A stretch of 64,000 nt of DNA from Sorangium cellulosum So ce56 (lineage in GTDB: Bacteria > Myxococcota_A > Polyangia > Polyangiales > Polyangiaceae). The stretch covers positions 11,396,501 to 11,460,500 of the forward strand of contig NC_010162.1 of NCBI RefSeq assembly GCF_000067165.1, in the 5' to 3' direction. Positions 27,391-35,921 of this stretch are shown in pieces. The notes under the pieces were generated by a model, which was given only the letters and a program-made list of their open reading frames with translations, searched no databases and was not told the DNA's origin. Numbering within the stretch: the stretch's first letter is position 1; the number at the start of each line of letters is the position of its first letter. The translations under genes and the position numbers were made by a program.

Positions 27391-27984
27391 TCACCCTCCG
27401 AGAGCCGCAACGAGCGCATCGATCACGCGCTCGACGTCGGATGCCGAACCGATCAGTGAGAGCGGCACGCGCTCGAGCGCCACGCGAATCTCCGGGTGGT
27501 CCTCGTTTGGCGCGGCCCTGGACCACGCGAGGCCATCGAGAGCGACGACCGGATCGGGCACGCCGGGCAGCTTGGGCGGGTCGATGAGCCCATAGAACCA
27601 CGGGAGCTCGGGCTCGAGGGTGCCTTTCGGCGCGTAACCCTCTACCCAACCGAGCCAGAGCTCGGGGATCGTCTCCCGGAGGGCCACACCGACGAATGCG
27701 ACGCGAGCCGCCTTGGCCGCGCTCACGCCGTACGACTTCCCGTGGAACGCCTTCGCCGGCGCGTAGAAGGCATGCAGCCAGTCGACCAGCCACGCATCGG
27801 CATCCGCCGTGGTGTCGAGGTTCCCGATGTACCGCTCGCCATTGTGGCGGAGGAAGCGCCACGAGGCGCTCTCGAGGCGAGCCGTGGCGTCGCGGAGCAT
27901 CCGTTCCACGTGCGCCAGGTAGCCGCGAACGAAGCTCTGGGCCTGGTGGAACGCGTGATGGACCGTCTCGTTCGTTTCGCTCAT
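27391..27984 (-). CDS. Unknown protein coupled to a PD-(D/E)XK protein
   Basis: 197 residues. The ATG at 27984 overlaps the stop of the upstream gene (ATGA), which fixes the start; a longer frame from 28032 is unlikely. The protein is mainly helical in its first half, with an acidic/hydrophobic pattern and two Trp-rich segments (W-L-V-D-W-L-H-A-F and L-W-L-G-W-V-E-G). No signal peptide, membrane segment or family motif is recognised. Because it is translationally coupled to a putative nuclease inside a defence island, it may be a partner or an inhibitor of that nuclease. Confidence 0.75.
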   Translation of the reverse strand: MSETNETVHHAFHQAQSFVRGYLAHVERMLRDATARLESASWRFLRHNGERYIGNLDTTADADAWLVDWLHAFYAPAKAFHGKSYGVSAAKAARVAFVGVALRETIPELWLGWVEGYAPKGTLEPELPWFYGLIDPPKLPGVPDPVVALDGLAWSRAAPNEDHPEIRVALERVPLSLIGSASDVERVIDALVAALGG

Positions 27985-28742
27985 CGGGTCACCCAGGAAA
28001 AAAAGGAGGTTGGGTCCAGAGGACGTCGCCAAGCGGCGGGGGCTGCGGCAGCGAGGCCCGTCCAGTATCTTCGATCTTCCCCTGCGTACCAGGTGGGCGC
28101 ACGCTCCAGGGCGAGGCTCGGTGCCGTGAGGTTCCAGCCATCGAAGGGCTCTCGAAGCGCCCCGCAGCTCTCGAAGACCCAGCGAAGGTCCGCGATGATG
28201 GCGGCCTCATGAGGCGCGTCGGTGACAGTGTTGAGCGCAACCGTCGCGAGGCTCGTCCAAGTGAGCACGCCGATCTGACTGGGCTCTGGGACCAGCTCGG
28301 GCACCCCGAGCGCTCGGAGGTCCTTCTCCAGCAAGTGGAAGACCTCGCCCGACGATACGCGATAACGCGTCACGATCAGCATCGTTCGAAAAAGCTTGGG
28401 CTGCTCTTTGCGCAGCCACAGCCATTCGCGACCGAGCTGCTGGGGACCGAAGGGCGCCTCCCACTTCGCCTCGACGACACACGCAAAAGCGTCGGCGAGC
28501 AAGAGAGCGTCCGGCTCGACGTCGCCATCGGGCGGCCAGGCGGAGACCTCGATCGACCGAGAGAGCGGGAGCACCGGCAACGCCGACTGCAACACCCTCG
28601 ACAGACCACGATCGGCGGGCAGGTAACGAAGGAGCCCGAAGACATACGATGTGATGAGGTCCTCGTTCCACGCGACAATGTCGCGCACTGCTCCGTCTTC
28701 GTCAGCGCGGCGAAGCTTTCGTCGTCGGTGCGCGAGCAACAT
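27981..28742 (-). CDS. PD-(D/E)XK-type nuclease-like protein
   Basis: 253 residues. Near the middle is E-P-D78-A-L-L-L followed by V-V-E91-A-K93-W, the D...E-x-K core of PD-(D/E)XK nucleases. A conserved-looking G-x-Q-L-x-R-E-W helix follows, as in many restriction enzymes and Cas4/RecB-like folds. No helicase or specificity domain is fused. It lies 128 bp behind the CARF-sigma54 gene on the same strand and overlaps the 197-residue gene, so it may be a late part of that transcription unit or a separate two-gene module. The nuclease call rests on the motif; substrate is unknown. Confidence 0.75.
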   Translation of the reverse strand: MLLAHRRRKLRRADEDGAVRDIVAWNEDLITSYVFGLLRYLPADRGLSRVLQSALPVLPLSRSIEVSAWPPDGDVEPDALLLADAFACVVEAKWEAPFGPQQLGREWLWLRKEQPKLFRTMLIVTRYRVSSGEVFHLLEKDLRALGVPELVPEPSQIGVLTWTSLATVALNTVTDAPHEAAIIADLRWVFESCGALREPFDGWNLTAPSLALERAPTWYAGEDRRYWTGLAAAAPAAWRRPLDPTSFFSWVTR

Positions 28743-28870
28743 CCCCCAACGATAGGGCCGCGACGGAACGCTGGCAACGTTGCGGCGACGCGCGGCTCCC
28801 CGTGCCGAGGTGCGCCGCGAGGTGCGATGGCGTGCCAGGGTGCATGACGTGTGAGGCTCGAACTATCGGC

Positions 28871-30337
28871 CTATTCCTTCTCTTTCTTTGCGTGCTCCCG
28901 GAGCATCCGCTCGCTGACGCCGAGCGCCTTCGCGGCAGCGACGTAGGATCCGTGCTCCCGCCGGGCCGCTCGAGCCAGCCTCCGCTTGAATGCCCGGACG
29001 CGGCCGTCCCACGCACCCGTCCCGAGACCGTTGGTGGCAGTCGCTCCCTTCCGCTCCGCGGCATGGAACCGCGCCTGCAACGCCGTCCACTCGAGCAGCC
29101 CCTCCTCCGCCCCCGAAACGCTTGGCGCCGTGGAGCCGCGCGCCATGAGGATCAGCGCGAGGCGCTGCAGATCCCGCAGGTTGCCCGGCAGCGGGTCACC
29201 TTTCAAGGCGCGCTCTATTGCTGCGCTCCAGGGTGCCTCCGGCGAGAGCTCCTCGAGCGAGCGGGCCTCGGCCCATACACGCGTCCAGTCGTCTCGTAGA
29301 TCTTCGCGGCAATCGCGCAGCGGAGGGATCTCCACAAGGAGCAGGCTCAGGCGATCGAACAGGTCGGGGTCCAGCCGCTTGCGGAGCGCCTCGAATGACA
29401 GATGCGAGGCGCACACGACCTCGACGTCAGCGTTTCGCTCTTGTGCCTCTCCCACGCGGCGAAAGCGGCGCTCCGGATCCTGGAGCGTGCGCACGAGCTG
29501 CCGCTGCACGGGGCGCTCGAGGTCCTGCACCTCATCGAGAAACAGAACGCCGCCGGCCGCCTCCTCGATGAAGCCCTTGCGGTCGCGCTCCGCGCCGGTG
29601 AACGCGCCTCGCACGTGCCCGAAGAGCATGCTCATGGCCAGGTGGGGATCGAGCGTGCCGCAGGTCACGGTGATCACCTTCGGCCGGTTCTTCAGCGGCC
29701 CCACGAAGGTCTCGACCAGCCTCGTCTTCCCCGTCCCTCGCTCCCCGAGCACAAGCAGCGGCGCCCGCGGGAGCCGGGCGTAGCGGGCGAGGGTATCGAG
29801 CGCCTGTCGCCGCCGAGCGGAGCGGGACGCGGGGTCGAAGTGCGCCTCTTTGGGACGGGCCGTGGCGCCACGGCGGATCTCGGCGAGGTACGTGTCGATC
29901 GGGAAGTCGACCGGATCGATGCGCGTCTGGCCCGTCCTCAGGCGCTGCGCCGACCACAGCAGCGTGCCCATGGGCAGCGCGCCTCCGGCATGGAGCACGA
30001 GCCAGACGGCGTGCATTGCCGGCGTGCCCGAGGACACGTTCACGTGCAACACCCCGTCCAGTGATCGCAGCCGCGGTAGGATGCGATCGCGAACGGCATC
30101 GTGGATGACGCGATGATGAGTCGGATCGGCGAGCGGAACGAGGATTCGCTCGAGCGTGATAGCGCCCAGGTCCGACTCGGTCGGCAGCGGCATGTCCTCG
30201 GATTGCATCAGGTAGAGCACCCGGGTGATCCGCACTTTCCTCGTGCGGAGCAAGCGCAGCACGTCACCGAGCACCGCCGGTCCGCCGCCGAGCGATGCCC
30301 AGGTGAGCAGGCTCCCGTTCGTCACGCCGCCGCTCAT
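28871..30337 (-). CDS. CARF-domain sigma54-dependent activator (RtcR-like architecture)
   Basis: 488 residues; the ATG at 30337 lies 2 bp behind the stop of the PLD gene, and earlier in-frame sequence is Arg-rich noise. Residues 1-160 look like a CARF Rossmann domain, with the loop V-S-S-G-T-P-A-M at 101-108, which in CARF proteins binds an RNA end or cyclic oligonucleotide. Residues 170-400 are a bacterial enhancer-binding AAA+ domain: Walker A G-E-R-G-T-G-K-T (198-205), the sigma54-contacting G-A-F-T-G-A (244-249), and Walker B L-F-L-D-E (265-269). A C-terminal helix-turn-helix (A-A-A-K-A-L-G-V-S-E-R) ends the protein. This is the RtcR layout, but no rtcA or rtcB is nearby; instead it closes a helicase/PLD operon that has a -24/-12 promoter. 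Confidence 0.9.
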   Translation of the reverse strand: MSGGVTNGSLLTWASLGGGPAVLGDVLRLLRTRKVRITRVLYLMQSEDMPLPTESDLGAITLERILVPLADPTHHRVIHDAVRDRILPRLRSLDGVLHVNVSSGTPAMHAVWLVLHAGGALPMGTLLWSAQRLRTGQTRIDPVDFPIDTYLAEIRRGATARPKEAHFDPASRSARRRQALDTLARYARLPRAPLLVLGERGTGKTRLVETFVGPLKNRPKVITVTCGTLDPHLAMSMLFGHVRGAFTGAERDRKGFIEEAAGGVLFLDEVQDLERPVQRQLVRTLQDPERRFRRVGEAQERNADVEVVCASHLSFEALRKRLDPDLFDRLSLLLVEIPPLRDCREDLRDDWTRVWAEARSLEELSPEAPWSAAIERALKGDPLPGNLRDLQRLALILMARGSTAPSVSGAEEGLLEWTALQARFHAAERKGATATNGLGTGAWDGRVRAFKRRLARAARREHGSYVAAAKALGVSERMLREHAKKEKE

Positions 30338-30339
30338 GT

Positions 30340-31833
30340 TTAGCCCTCTAGCACGATGGCTCCGACGCCGAATGCAGCCATGGCTGCCTGCGCAGCCTCG
30401 ACGTCGCCGAGGCCGGTGATCGCGAAGACACGCCGACCGCCGGGCTCCTCGTGGATGGGGAACGGCGGACCAGGGCCCTCGGCGTCCTTCGGCGTAGAGA
30501 TGGCGCGCCCGCCCTTCGCGAGCACCGGCAACGCGATCGACCACGTGTGCCTAATGCGGTGATAGAGCCTGCCGGCCGGCGCGCGGGCCGGGGCTGGACG
30601 CGTAGCGGTGCGGATCCGGGTACAGCAGTCGACTTTGGTGACGCCGTCATCGACGCGCCCCTCCGGCTCGACGCTGAGCTCGCGGTAGCCCTTGCCGTTC
30701 ATCACCTGCAACGAGCCGTGGATCTCGCCAAGGCGCACGGAGGCGCGGAGCAGCGATCGTGCCCCCGTCTGCCAGGACGCGAGCATCCGCCCGAGCGCCG
30801 CCGCATCGTCGCCCGTGAGCTGCACGCCTACCTCGAAGCCCCTGTCGAGCCCGTGCTCCTGGAGGTTCGCCGTCATCACGAGGCCGCGCGTGCCGTCGGC
30901 GAGGATCGCCTTGGCGTGGAGAAACTCGCTCGCTCCCAGGACATGCACGTTCGCGTGCACGAGCCGGCGCAGGGTCTCGAACATCGTGGCACGCGGGTGC
31001 CGCACCAGGACCGTGACCGCGACGCCCCTCCGGGCGCGCTCCGCGAGCGCCTCAATCACCTCTTGGTCGTCGATGCCGAACGTCGCGACGATGAGCATGC
31101 GCTGGGCAGCGCGAATGGTTTGGAGCACCGCCTCACGAAGATCCCTCCTCGCTGCCGCTGTCGCCACAATGCTCGCCGAGGGGGCCGGGAGCGACATCCG
31201 CCCCGCCGCCGCCACCGGCGGCAAGCTCCCCGCCGCGAGCAGCTCGCGCTGCGCCGACTCCCAGAACGCCCACGTGAACAGCGACGTAAGCGCCCGAACC
31301 TCGTCGGGATCGAGCCGCACGCCAAGCTCGTGGTTGCGCGTCATCGCCTCGCGCGTGAGATTGGCGGTGAGCAGGATGCCACGCGGCTGGCGCTTCGGAT
31401 CGGCAATCACGAACTTCGCATGAAAGTGCTCCGCCGAGCGCACGTAGACCCAGCCAGCCAGCCGATCGAGGAGCCTCTTGTGCTCCTCGAGCGTCTTCTG
31501 GCCGAAGCTGTCGTCGCTGCGGACCTCCTTGTCGAGCCGCGCCTCCGTGGCGACCAGGAGGTAGACGCGTACGCCACCCTTCGCCGCCTCGAGCAGCGCT
31601 CGCTCCGTCGCTGTGTCCGCGAAGAGGAAGCTCGAAACCAGCAGGACCTCGCGAGCGCCCTGGATGACCTCCGTCACGGCTCGCCCCAGCGCGCCGCTCT
31701 CCTCCGCCTGGAGGATGCGTCCGATCTCCGGCACGCGCGCCGCGCTGGGGGCGCTCGTCAATGTCCATGCATCCTCGATCCTGTCGTCGGACCGATCTTC
31801 GATCCAGGATTCGCCCGGTACGGTGCGGCTCAT
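30340..31833 (-). CDS. Double phospholipase-D-family protein, putative nuclease
   Basis: 497 residues. Two PLD repeats are clear: H-A-K-F-V-I-A-D near 138 followed by L-L-T-A-N-L, and H-A-K-A-I-L-A-D near 305 followed by V-M-T-A-N-L. Both keep the H-x-K-x4-D core and the following N. PLD pairs form one active site and, in defence islands next to helicases, usually act as nucleases. The C-terminal ~120 residues after the second repeat are unassigned and include C-C near 410. The start overlaps the upstream stop (TGATG). It is the third gene of the helicase/wHTH/PLD/CARF operon. Confidence 0.9.
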   Translation of the reverse strand: MSRTVPGESWIEDRSDDRIEDAWTLTSAPSAARVPEIGRILQAEESGALGRAVTEVIQGAREVLLVSSFLFADTATERALLEAAKGGVRVYLLVATEARLDKEVRSDDSFGQKTLEEHKRLLDRLAGWVYVRSAEHFHAKFVIADPKRQPRGILLTANLTREAMTRNHELGVRLDPDEVRALTSLFTWAFWESAQRELLAAGSLPPVAAAGRMSLPAPSASIVATAAARRDLREAVLQTIRAAQRMLIVATFGIDDQEVIEALAERARRGVAVTVLVRHPRATMFETLRRLVHANVHVLGASEFLHAKAILADGTRGLVMTANLQEHGLDRGFEVGVQLTGDDAAALGRMLASWQTGARSLLRASVRLGEIHGSLQVMNGKGYRELSVEPEGRVDDGVTKVDCCTRIRTATRPAPARAPAGRLYHRIRHTWSIALPVLAKGGRAISTPKDAEGPGPPFPIHEEPGGRRVFAITGLGDVEAAQAAMAAFGVGAIVLEG

Positions 31834-33008
31834 CAGGCGACCCCTCCCTCAAGATCCATCGGTGCCTGAAGGTTCCAGTACGCGGGGCGCGGGCGCTCCG
31901 TTCCCCGCAAGCCCTGCGCGAATTCTCTCTGGATCGGCGGGCGAAGGCTGAACCCCGGAAAGAGCGCCTGCAACTCCGCGACGTTGGTCGCGAAGACGTC
32001 AGGCCACTGCGTGCGCTCGGAGCGAAGCGCAAGGAGCCAATCGAACCACCGCTGCGCGTCACCCGCGCTTACCGGCTCGAGCGGAACCCCGTCCACGGAA
32101 GTGTCGTCGAAGCGCCCGAGCCCCGGGATCTCCGGCGTCTTGAAGGGCATCCGCAGCCGGAAGCTCGTGCGAGCATCGTCGCTCAGGGCCTTGAACGACA
32201 TGCGCAGCTTCCCCGAGCGCGGGTTCCACCAGTCCTCGGCTCCGTTCGATCGCAGCAGGGAGAGCCAGACGCTGGCGTGATCGTGGCCGCTCGGCGCCGG
32301 CAGGGCGCGGTCGATGCCCTTGCCCGCGAGGGTACCCTGCAGCCGCAGCGAGGCCGCGGCGACCTCCGGCTCGAATGACAGCTCCAGCGAGAGCACGCCC
32401 TCCACACCGAGGGGCTGCACCTTGCGCTCGATCGCGACGATCCGGATCGGCGCCCCGTCCTTCGCCGCCGGTAGCTCCAGCGGAGGGCGCTCGCCCCGCT
32501 CGTCGCATGTCTTCGCGATCACCTCCGGCACCATCTCGAAGCGTCGCTTTCCCTCCCCGTTCCGGGCGCCGCCGGCCTGACGCTCCTCGTGGGCCGACAG
32601 CTCCTTGCCCGGCTCGACGCGCAGCAGTGGCTGCGGCAGCAGCGGATCCTCCGACCAGAAGAGCAGCCAAGCGCCGAGCTGGGGGACGAAGACGCGCGGC
32701 TCGGTGCTCGCCGCCACGCGCTCTCCCTCGTTCGTGAGCTGGACGATGCGGTTTTTCTCGAGGCGGAGCAGGCCGAGCTCCTCGCAGATGCGGCCGAGCC
32801 TCCGGCCCACGACCGGGGACAAGCCGAGCAACGGCCCCTGCGCCGACGCATCGCACAGTTGCTCGGTTTGCGCCTCAAGCCCGGCGCGCAGCCGGTCCGC
32901 GGCCCACACCACCGCCGCGTGCTCTGCCACCCGCTTCTCGGCGAACGCCACCTTTCCTTCCACGAGGACACACCGGACTCGCAAGCTCTTTTGCAAGACG
33001 ATCTTCAT
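31833..33008 (-). CDS. Unknown winged-helix-containing protein of the helicase-PLD operon
   Basis: 391 residues, starting 3 bp after the helicase gene. Residues about 55-100 look like a winged helix (R-R-L-G-R-I-C-E-E-L-G-L followed by V-Q-L-T-N-E-G-E), similar in feel to the phage-repressor or Mrr_N type. The rest is mixed alpha/beta with many aromatic residues and no recognised motif. It probably binds nucleic acid or acts as a specificity or bridging subunit between the SF1 helicase and the PLD protein; this is inference from operon structure. I do not recognise a named family. Confidence 0.8.
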   Translation of the reverse strand: MKIVLQKSLRVRCVLVEGKVAFAEKRVAEHAAVVWAADRLRAGLEAQTEQLCDASAQGPLLGLSPVVGRRLGRICEELGLLRLEKNRIVQLTNEGERVAASTEPRVFVPQLGAWLLFWSEDPLLPQPLLRVEPGKELSAHEERQAGGARNGEGKRRFEMVPEVIAKTCDERGERPPLELPAAKDGAPIRIVAIERKVQPLGVEGVLSLELSFEPEVAAASLRLQGTLAGKGIDRALPAPSGHDHASVWLSLLRSNGAEDWWNPRSGKLRMSFKALSDDARTSFRLRMPFKTPEIPGLGRFDDTSVDGVPLEPVSAGDAQRWFDWLLALRSERTQWPDVFATNVAELQALFPGFSLRPPIQREFAQGLRGTERPRPAYWNLQAPMDLEGGVA

Positions 33009-33011
33009 GGC

Positions 33012-35879
33012 TCATCCCTCCCGATAGCGGTATTCTACGCAGCCGCGGCGCTTCATGTCCTCGACGAGCAAGGCGCACAGCGGGGCCTTCCGGGTCTGCC
33101 GGGCGAGAAACGCCGCATGTCCGATGAGCACGAGCTGGTAGCGCGCCCTCGTTATCGCGACGTTCAGCCGGTTGGGGCTGTTGAGGAATCCTGGGGTTTC
33201 CGTGCGCACGAACGAGAGGAGGACGATGTCCGCCTCATGGCCCTGGTAGCGATCCACCGTGCAGAGCTCGATGGTCAGAACCGGGGCGTCCCCGTCGCGG
33301 AACGTGAAGTACCGACGCTGGCCACGCTGGCCGGTCACGTCGCGAAGAAGGTCGCGGATCCGACGCTCCTGGCCGCGGTAGAAGGTCAGCACTGCGGCGG
33401 ACCAGGGAGGCCGCCGGAGCGTGCTTTTGGCCCATGCCGAGAGCGCTTGTAGCTCCTCGACGATAACCCGCGCCTCGGCCTCGTTGCTGATCGGGCTCCT
33501 CGTCTCCTGCCCACGCACGTCGAGCAGCGCCACGCGCGTGCGGTACCTCGGGCACGGGAACAGTCGCTCTTGTGCCATGTTGTCCGGGGTGTCGAGTAGC
33601 TTCCCGCCGTAGATCCGCGCGTGGGGGAAGCTCGCGATGTCCGGGTGCATACGGTGCTGGTAGCGGAGCGGGACGAGGCGCTCGGCTTTCGCGCTGGACG
33701 GCAACCCGAGGGCGAGAGCGTTGTCCCAGAAGCGCCGGCCACGACTGTCGCGCCTCGGGTCGAAGCCGACCTGGAGAGACTCGAGGATCGAGGGGAGCGC
33801 GACCCGGCGCACGCGATCGATGTCGTCACGCACTCGCGGGAGCGCAGGCACCTTGCCCTCGCAAGGCTGGAGTGCATCGATCTCCCGCGCGTATGTGCCG
33901 GCGCTCGGGAGGCCGTCACCATCGGCGAGCAGCTCGGGCAACAAGCGCAGCTCGTAGTCGCGCACCAGCCGCCAGGCCACGGCCTTGGCCCAGGGCTCCT
34001 CGTCCTTCGGGTGGCGCTGCGAGCGCGCATCGTGCCGCCGCCGCGCGGCGAGGAGCTCACCGGTCGGGAGGCGGACGATGCGCGTTGCGAGCGGGAGCGC
34101 CCCCTCGACCGCGGCGAGCTGGGCGGGCGTGCCGATGACCGCGCGGGCTGCGCCGAGGAGGAGCGGACTCGGCGCGTCGTCAGCGTCGAGGCGAACGATC
34201 GGCTCCTCGGGGAAGAGCCCGGCGAGCTGCGCTGCATAGATATCGCGGAGATCAGCGTTCTCGGAGGCCACGAGCAGCGCGCCATCGCTGCCCCGCCCGA
34301 TTGTGAAGACATCCGCCAGCGCTTGGCTCGCGTCCTCGCGCGAGACCACGCCGTCCGGGATGGCAGCCTCGATGTTGGTCTCGATCCACCCCTCCTCGAC
34401 GTACGGCGAGAGCTGGCGCCTGTCGCCGACGATGATCCAGCGCTTCGCGAGCAGCGCCGGCACGAGGAACTCCGCGAAGGGTGTCTTGCTCGCCTCGTCG
34501 AGGATGAGCGTGTCGAAGGTGGGCTCCCACGGGCCGCCGCTCCGCACCTGCACGCGGATGTCGGGGTGCTGGAGGATCCCGATCGTCGTGCCGCAGACCA
34601 CCTCCGCACAGTCGAGCAGTACCCGCTGGAGCGTCGCTTGACCATCCTCGGCGCGCAGCGCTTCGAGCATGTGCGCTTGCGCCCGGTTGCGCCCCTTTGC
34701 TCCTTGCAGCGCAGCACGGGTGTTGCGAAGCTCGGTGTCGACCATCCGGTGCAGGCAGTAGCCCTTGATGCCCTCGGCGACGCGCCGTTCGTCCCCGATG
34801 CGCACGAGCAGCACCGGGTCCCCGTTGCGCTTCATGTCCTTGAGGCGCTCGACGACGTTGTCGACGGCGACGTGCGTCGAGGCGCAGAGCAGCACGCGGC
34901 GATTACGCGCGGCGAGCTGGAGGACGAGCTCCACGATCGCCGTCGTCTTGCCGGAGCCAGGGGGTCCTTCGAGCAGCATGAAGTCCCGCGTCCGGAGCGC
35001 GCGGTCGACGAACTCCCGCTGCTCGCTGGTGCCGGGCCGGTCGTCGTCGGTGAGCACCTGCCAGATGAGCGGATCGAGGCGCGGCAGAAGCTCGGGCCAG
35101 GTGACTTCGGCTTGATTCTCGAAGAGCCGGATCAGCGGACGGTGCCCGGCGACCGGCTGGTCTTCGAGCGCCCGGATGGCACGCAGCTCGCAATCGACGA
35201 CATACGTGTTCGGGCGGACACAGATCGCCTGTGTCTGCGGCAGCCGGTCCAGCAGGAGCGCGAGGCGGTCGCGGTCTTGATCGAGCACACGGATCCGGCG
35301 CGCGGCCGTGTAGTCGTTGCGTTCTCGCACGCCGGGCGAGACCTCGTAAACCGCGCCTAAGTCCTCGTCGAAGAACGCTTCCACGGTGTCATCGCGGCCA
35401 TCGCCCTCGGGCTCGTCGAGCTCGATCCACACCGGACCGGCCTGACCGAGCGCCTTGCGGATGTCGTCCTGGGAGCCGAGGACGACGGCCACCAAGGGGA
35501 GCGCCGGGCCAGCCTCCTTCGCGTGGAGCTCGACCTCGGCACCCGGCGCTGGCGCTGCATCGAGTTGGACGACTCCGGCGCCTGCGTGGGCACCGATCAC
35601 CTGGATCTCCGGGCCACGCGTCACCTGCAGCCAGAGGTGGCGGGCAGTAAGAAGCTGCCCGAGTTCCGCGCGCCATCGTTTGGCGTCGCGTACATTGCGT
35701 GGCGGATCCAGCCGCACCACGGTGCCGAGCGGCGCCCACGCGAGTTCGAAGCGGCTTCGTTCGAGGTAGCGCTTGGCCCGGTCCAGGTACTGGTAGAAGG
35801 CCTGCAAGTTGTTGTAGGTCGCCTTCTGCGCGATGTCGGGGCGACGGTCGACGATGTTCTGGAAGAAGAGCTCGGCCAC
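33012..35879 (-). CDS. UPF1/DNA2-like SF1 helicase, first gene of a CARF-regulated operon
   Basis: 955 residues from a GTG with GGAGG eight bases in front. After a ~290-residue N-terminal region come Walker A G-P-P-G-S-G-K-T-T near 305, L-I-L-D-E-A-S-K near 461 (DEAS-type Walker B), G-D-R-R-Q-L-S-P near 486, and motifs V-VI Q-G-H-E-A-D-I-V near 882 and L-N-V-A-I-T-R-A-R near 905. This is the AAA_11/AAA_12 pair of SF1B helicases. A ~200-residue insertion sits between the two RecA folds, where the usual proteins are shorter. It likely unwinds or translocates on nucleic acid and feeds the PLD nuclease encoded downstream. A -24/-12 promoter is positioned just ahead of it. Confidence 0.93.
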   Translation of the reverse strand: MAELFFQNIVDRRPDIAQKATYNNLQAFYQYLDRAKRYLERSRFELAWAPLGTVVRLDPPRNVRDAKRWRAELGQLLTARHLWLQVTRGPEIQVIGAHAGAGVVQLDAAPAPGAEVELHAKEAGPALPLVAVVLGSQDDIRKALGQAGPVWIELDEPEGDGRDDTVEAFFDEDLGAVYEVSPGVRERNDYTAARRIRVLDQDRDRLALLLDRLPQTQAICVRPNTYVVDCELRAIRALEDQPVAGHRPLIRLFENQAEVTWPELLPRLDPLIWQVLTDDDRPGTSEQREFVDRALRTRDFMLLEGPPGSGKTTAIVELVLQLAARNRRVLLCASTHVAVDNVVERLKDMKRNGDPVLLVRIGDERRVAEGIKGYCLHRMVDTELRNTRAALQGAKGRNRAQAHMLEALRAEDGQATLQRVLLDCAEVVCGTTIGILQHPDIRVQVRSGGPWEPTFDTLILDEASKTPFAEFLVPALLAKRWIIVGDRRQLSPYVEEGWIETNIEAAIPDGVVSREDASQALADVFTIGRGSDGALLVASENADLRDIYAAQLAGLFPEEPIVRLDADDAPSPLLLGAARAVIGTPAQLAAVEGALPLATRIVRLPTGELLAARRRHDARSQRHPKDEEPWAKAVAWRLVRDYELRLLPELLADGDGLPSAGTYAREIDALQPCEGKVPALPRVRDDIDRVRRVALPSILESLQVGFDPRRDSRGRRFWDNALALGLPSSAKAERLVPLRYQHRMHPDIASFPHARIYGGKLLDTPDNMAQERLFPCPRYRTRVALLDVRGQETRSPISNEAEARVIVEELQALSAWAKSTLRRPPWSAAVLTFYRGQERRIRDLLRDVTGQRGQRRYFTFRDGDAPVLTIELCTVDRYQGHEADIVLLSFVRTETPGFLNSPNRLNVAITRARYQLVLIGHAAFLARQTRKAPLCALLVEDMKRRGCVEYRYREG

Positions 35880-35905
35880 GGTTACGTCCTCCGGGCTGCG
35901 GCAGG

Positions 35906-35921
35906 AGCACGAGGGATGCCA
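35906..35921 (-). promoter_or_regulatory. Putative sigma54 (-24/-12) promoter of the helicase-wHTH-PLD-CARF operon
   Basis: Minus-strand sequence TGGCATCCCTCGTGCT compared with the consensus TGGCACG-N4-TTGCW: the invariant GG (-25/-24) and GC (-13/-12) are present with exact 10-base spacing, and three consensus bases differ. The predicted start of transcription is near 35895, and the ribosome site GGAGG is at 35888-35892 ahead of the GTG at 35879. A sigma54 promoter here fits the GAFTGA activator encoded as the last gene of the same operon. Confidence 0.6.

Noticed and set aside
27208..27459. Small plus-strand protein starting M-A-Q-Q-K-L
   Set aside because: Overlaps the end of the supported 197-residue gene on the other strand and loses protein-like character after ~40 residues.
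28871..30337. Naming the CARF-sigma54 gene rtcR
   Set aside because: The architecture matches, but there is no rtcA or rtcB nearby and the genomic target appears to be a different operon.
28871..35879. Assignment to DISARM or BREX
   Set aside because: A PLD protein and a helicase are present, but no DUF1998 protein, methyltransferase, PglZ or Lon-like gene is found.
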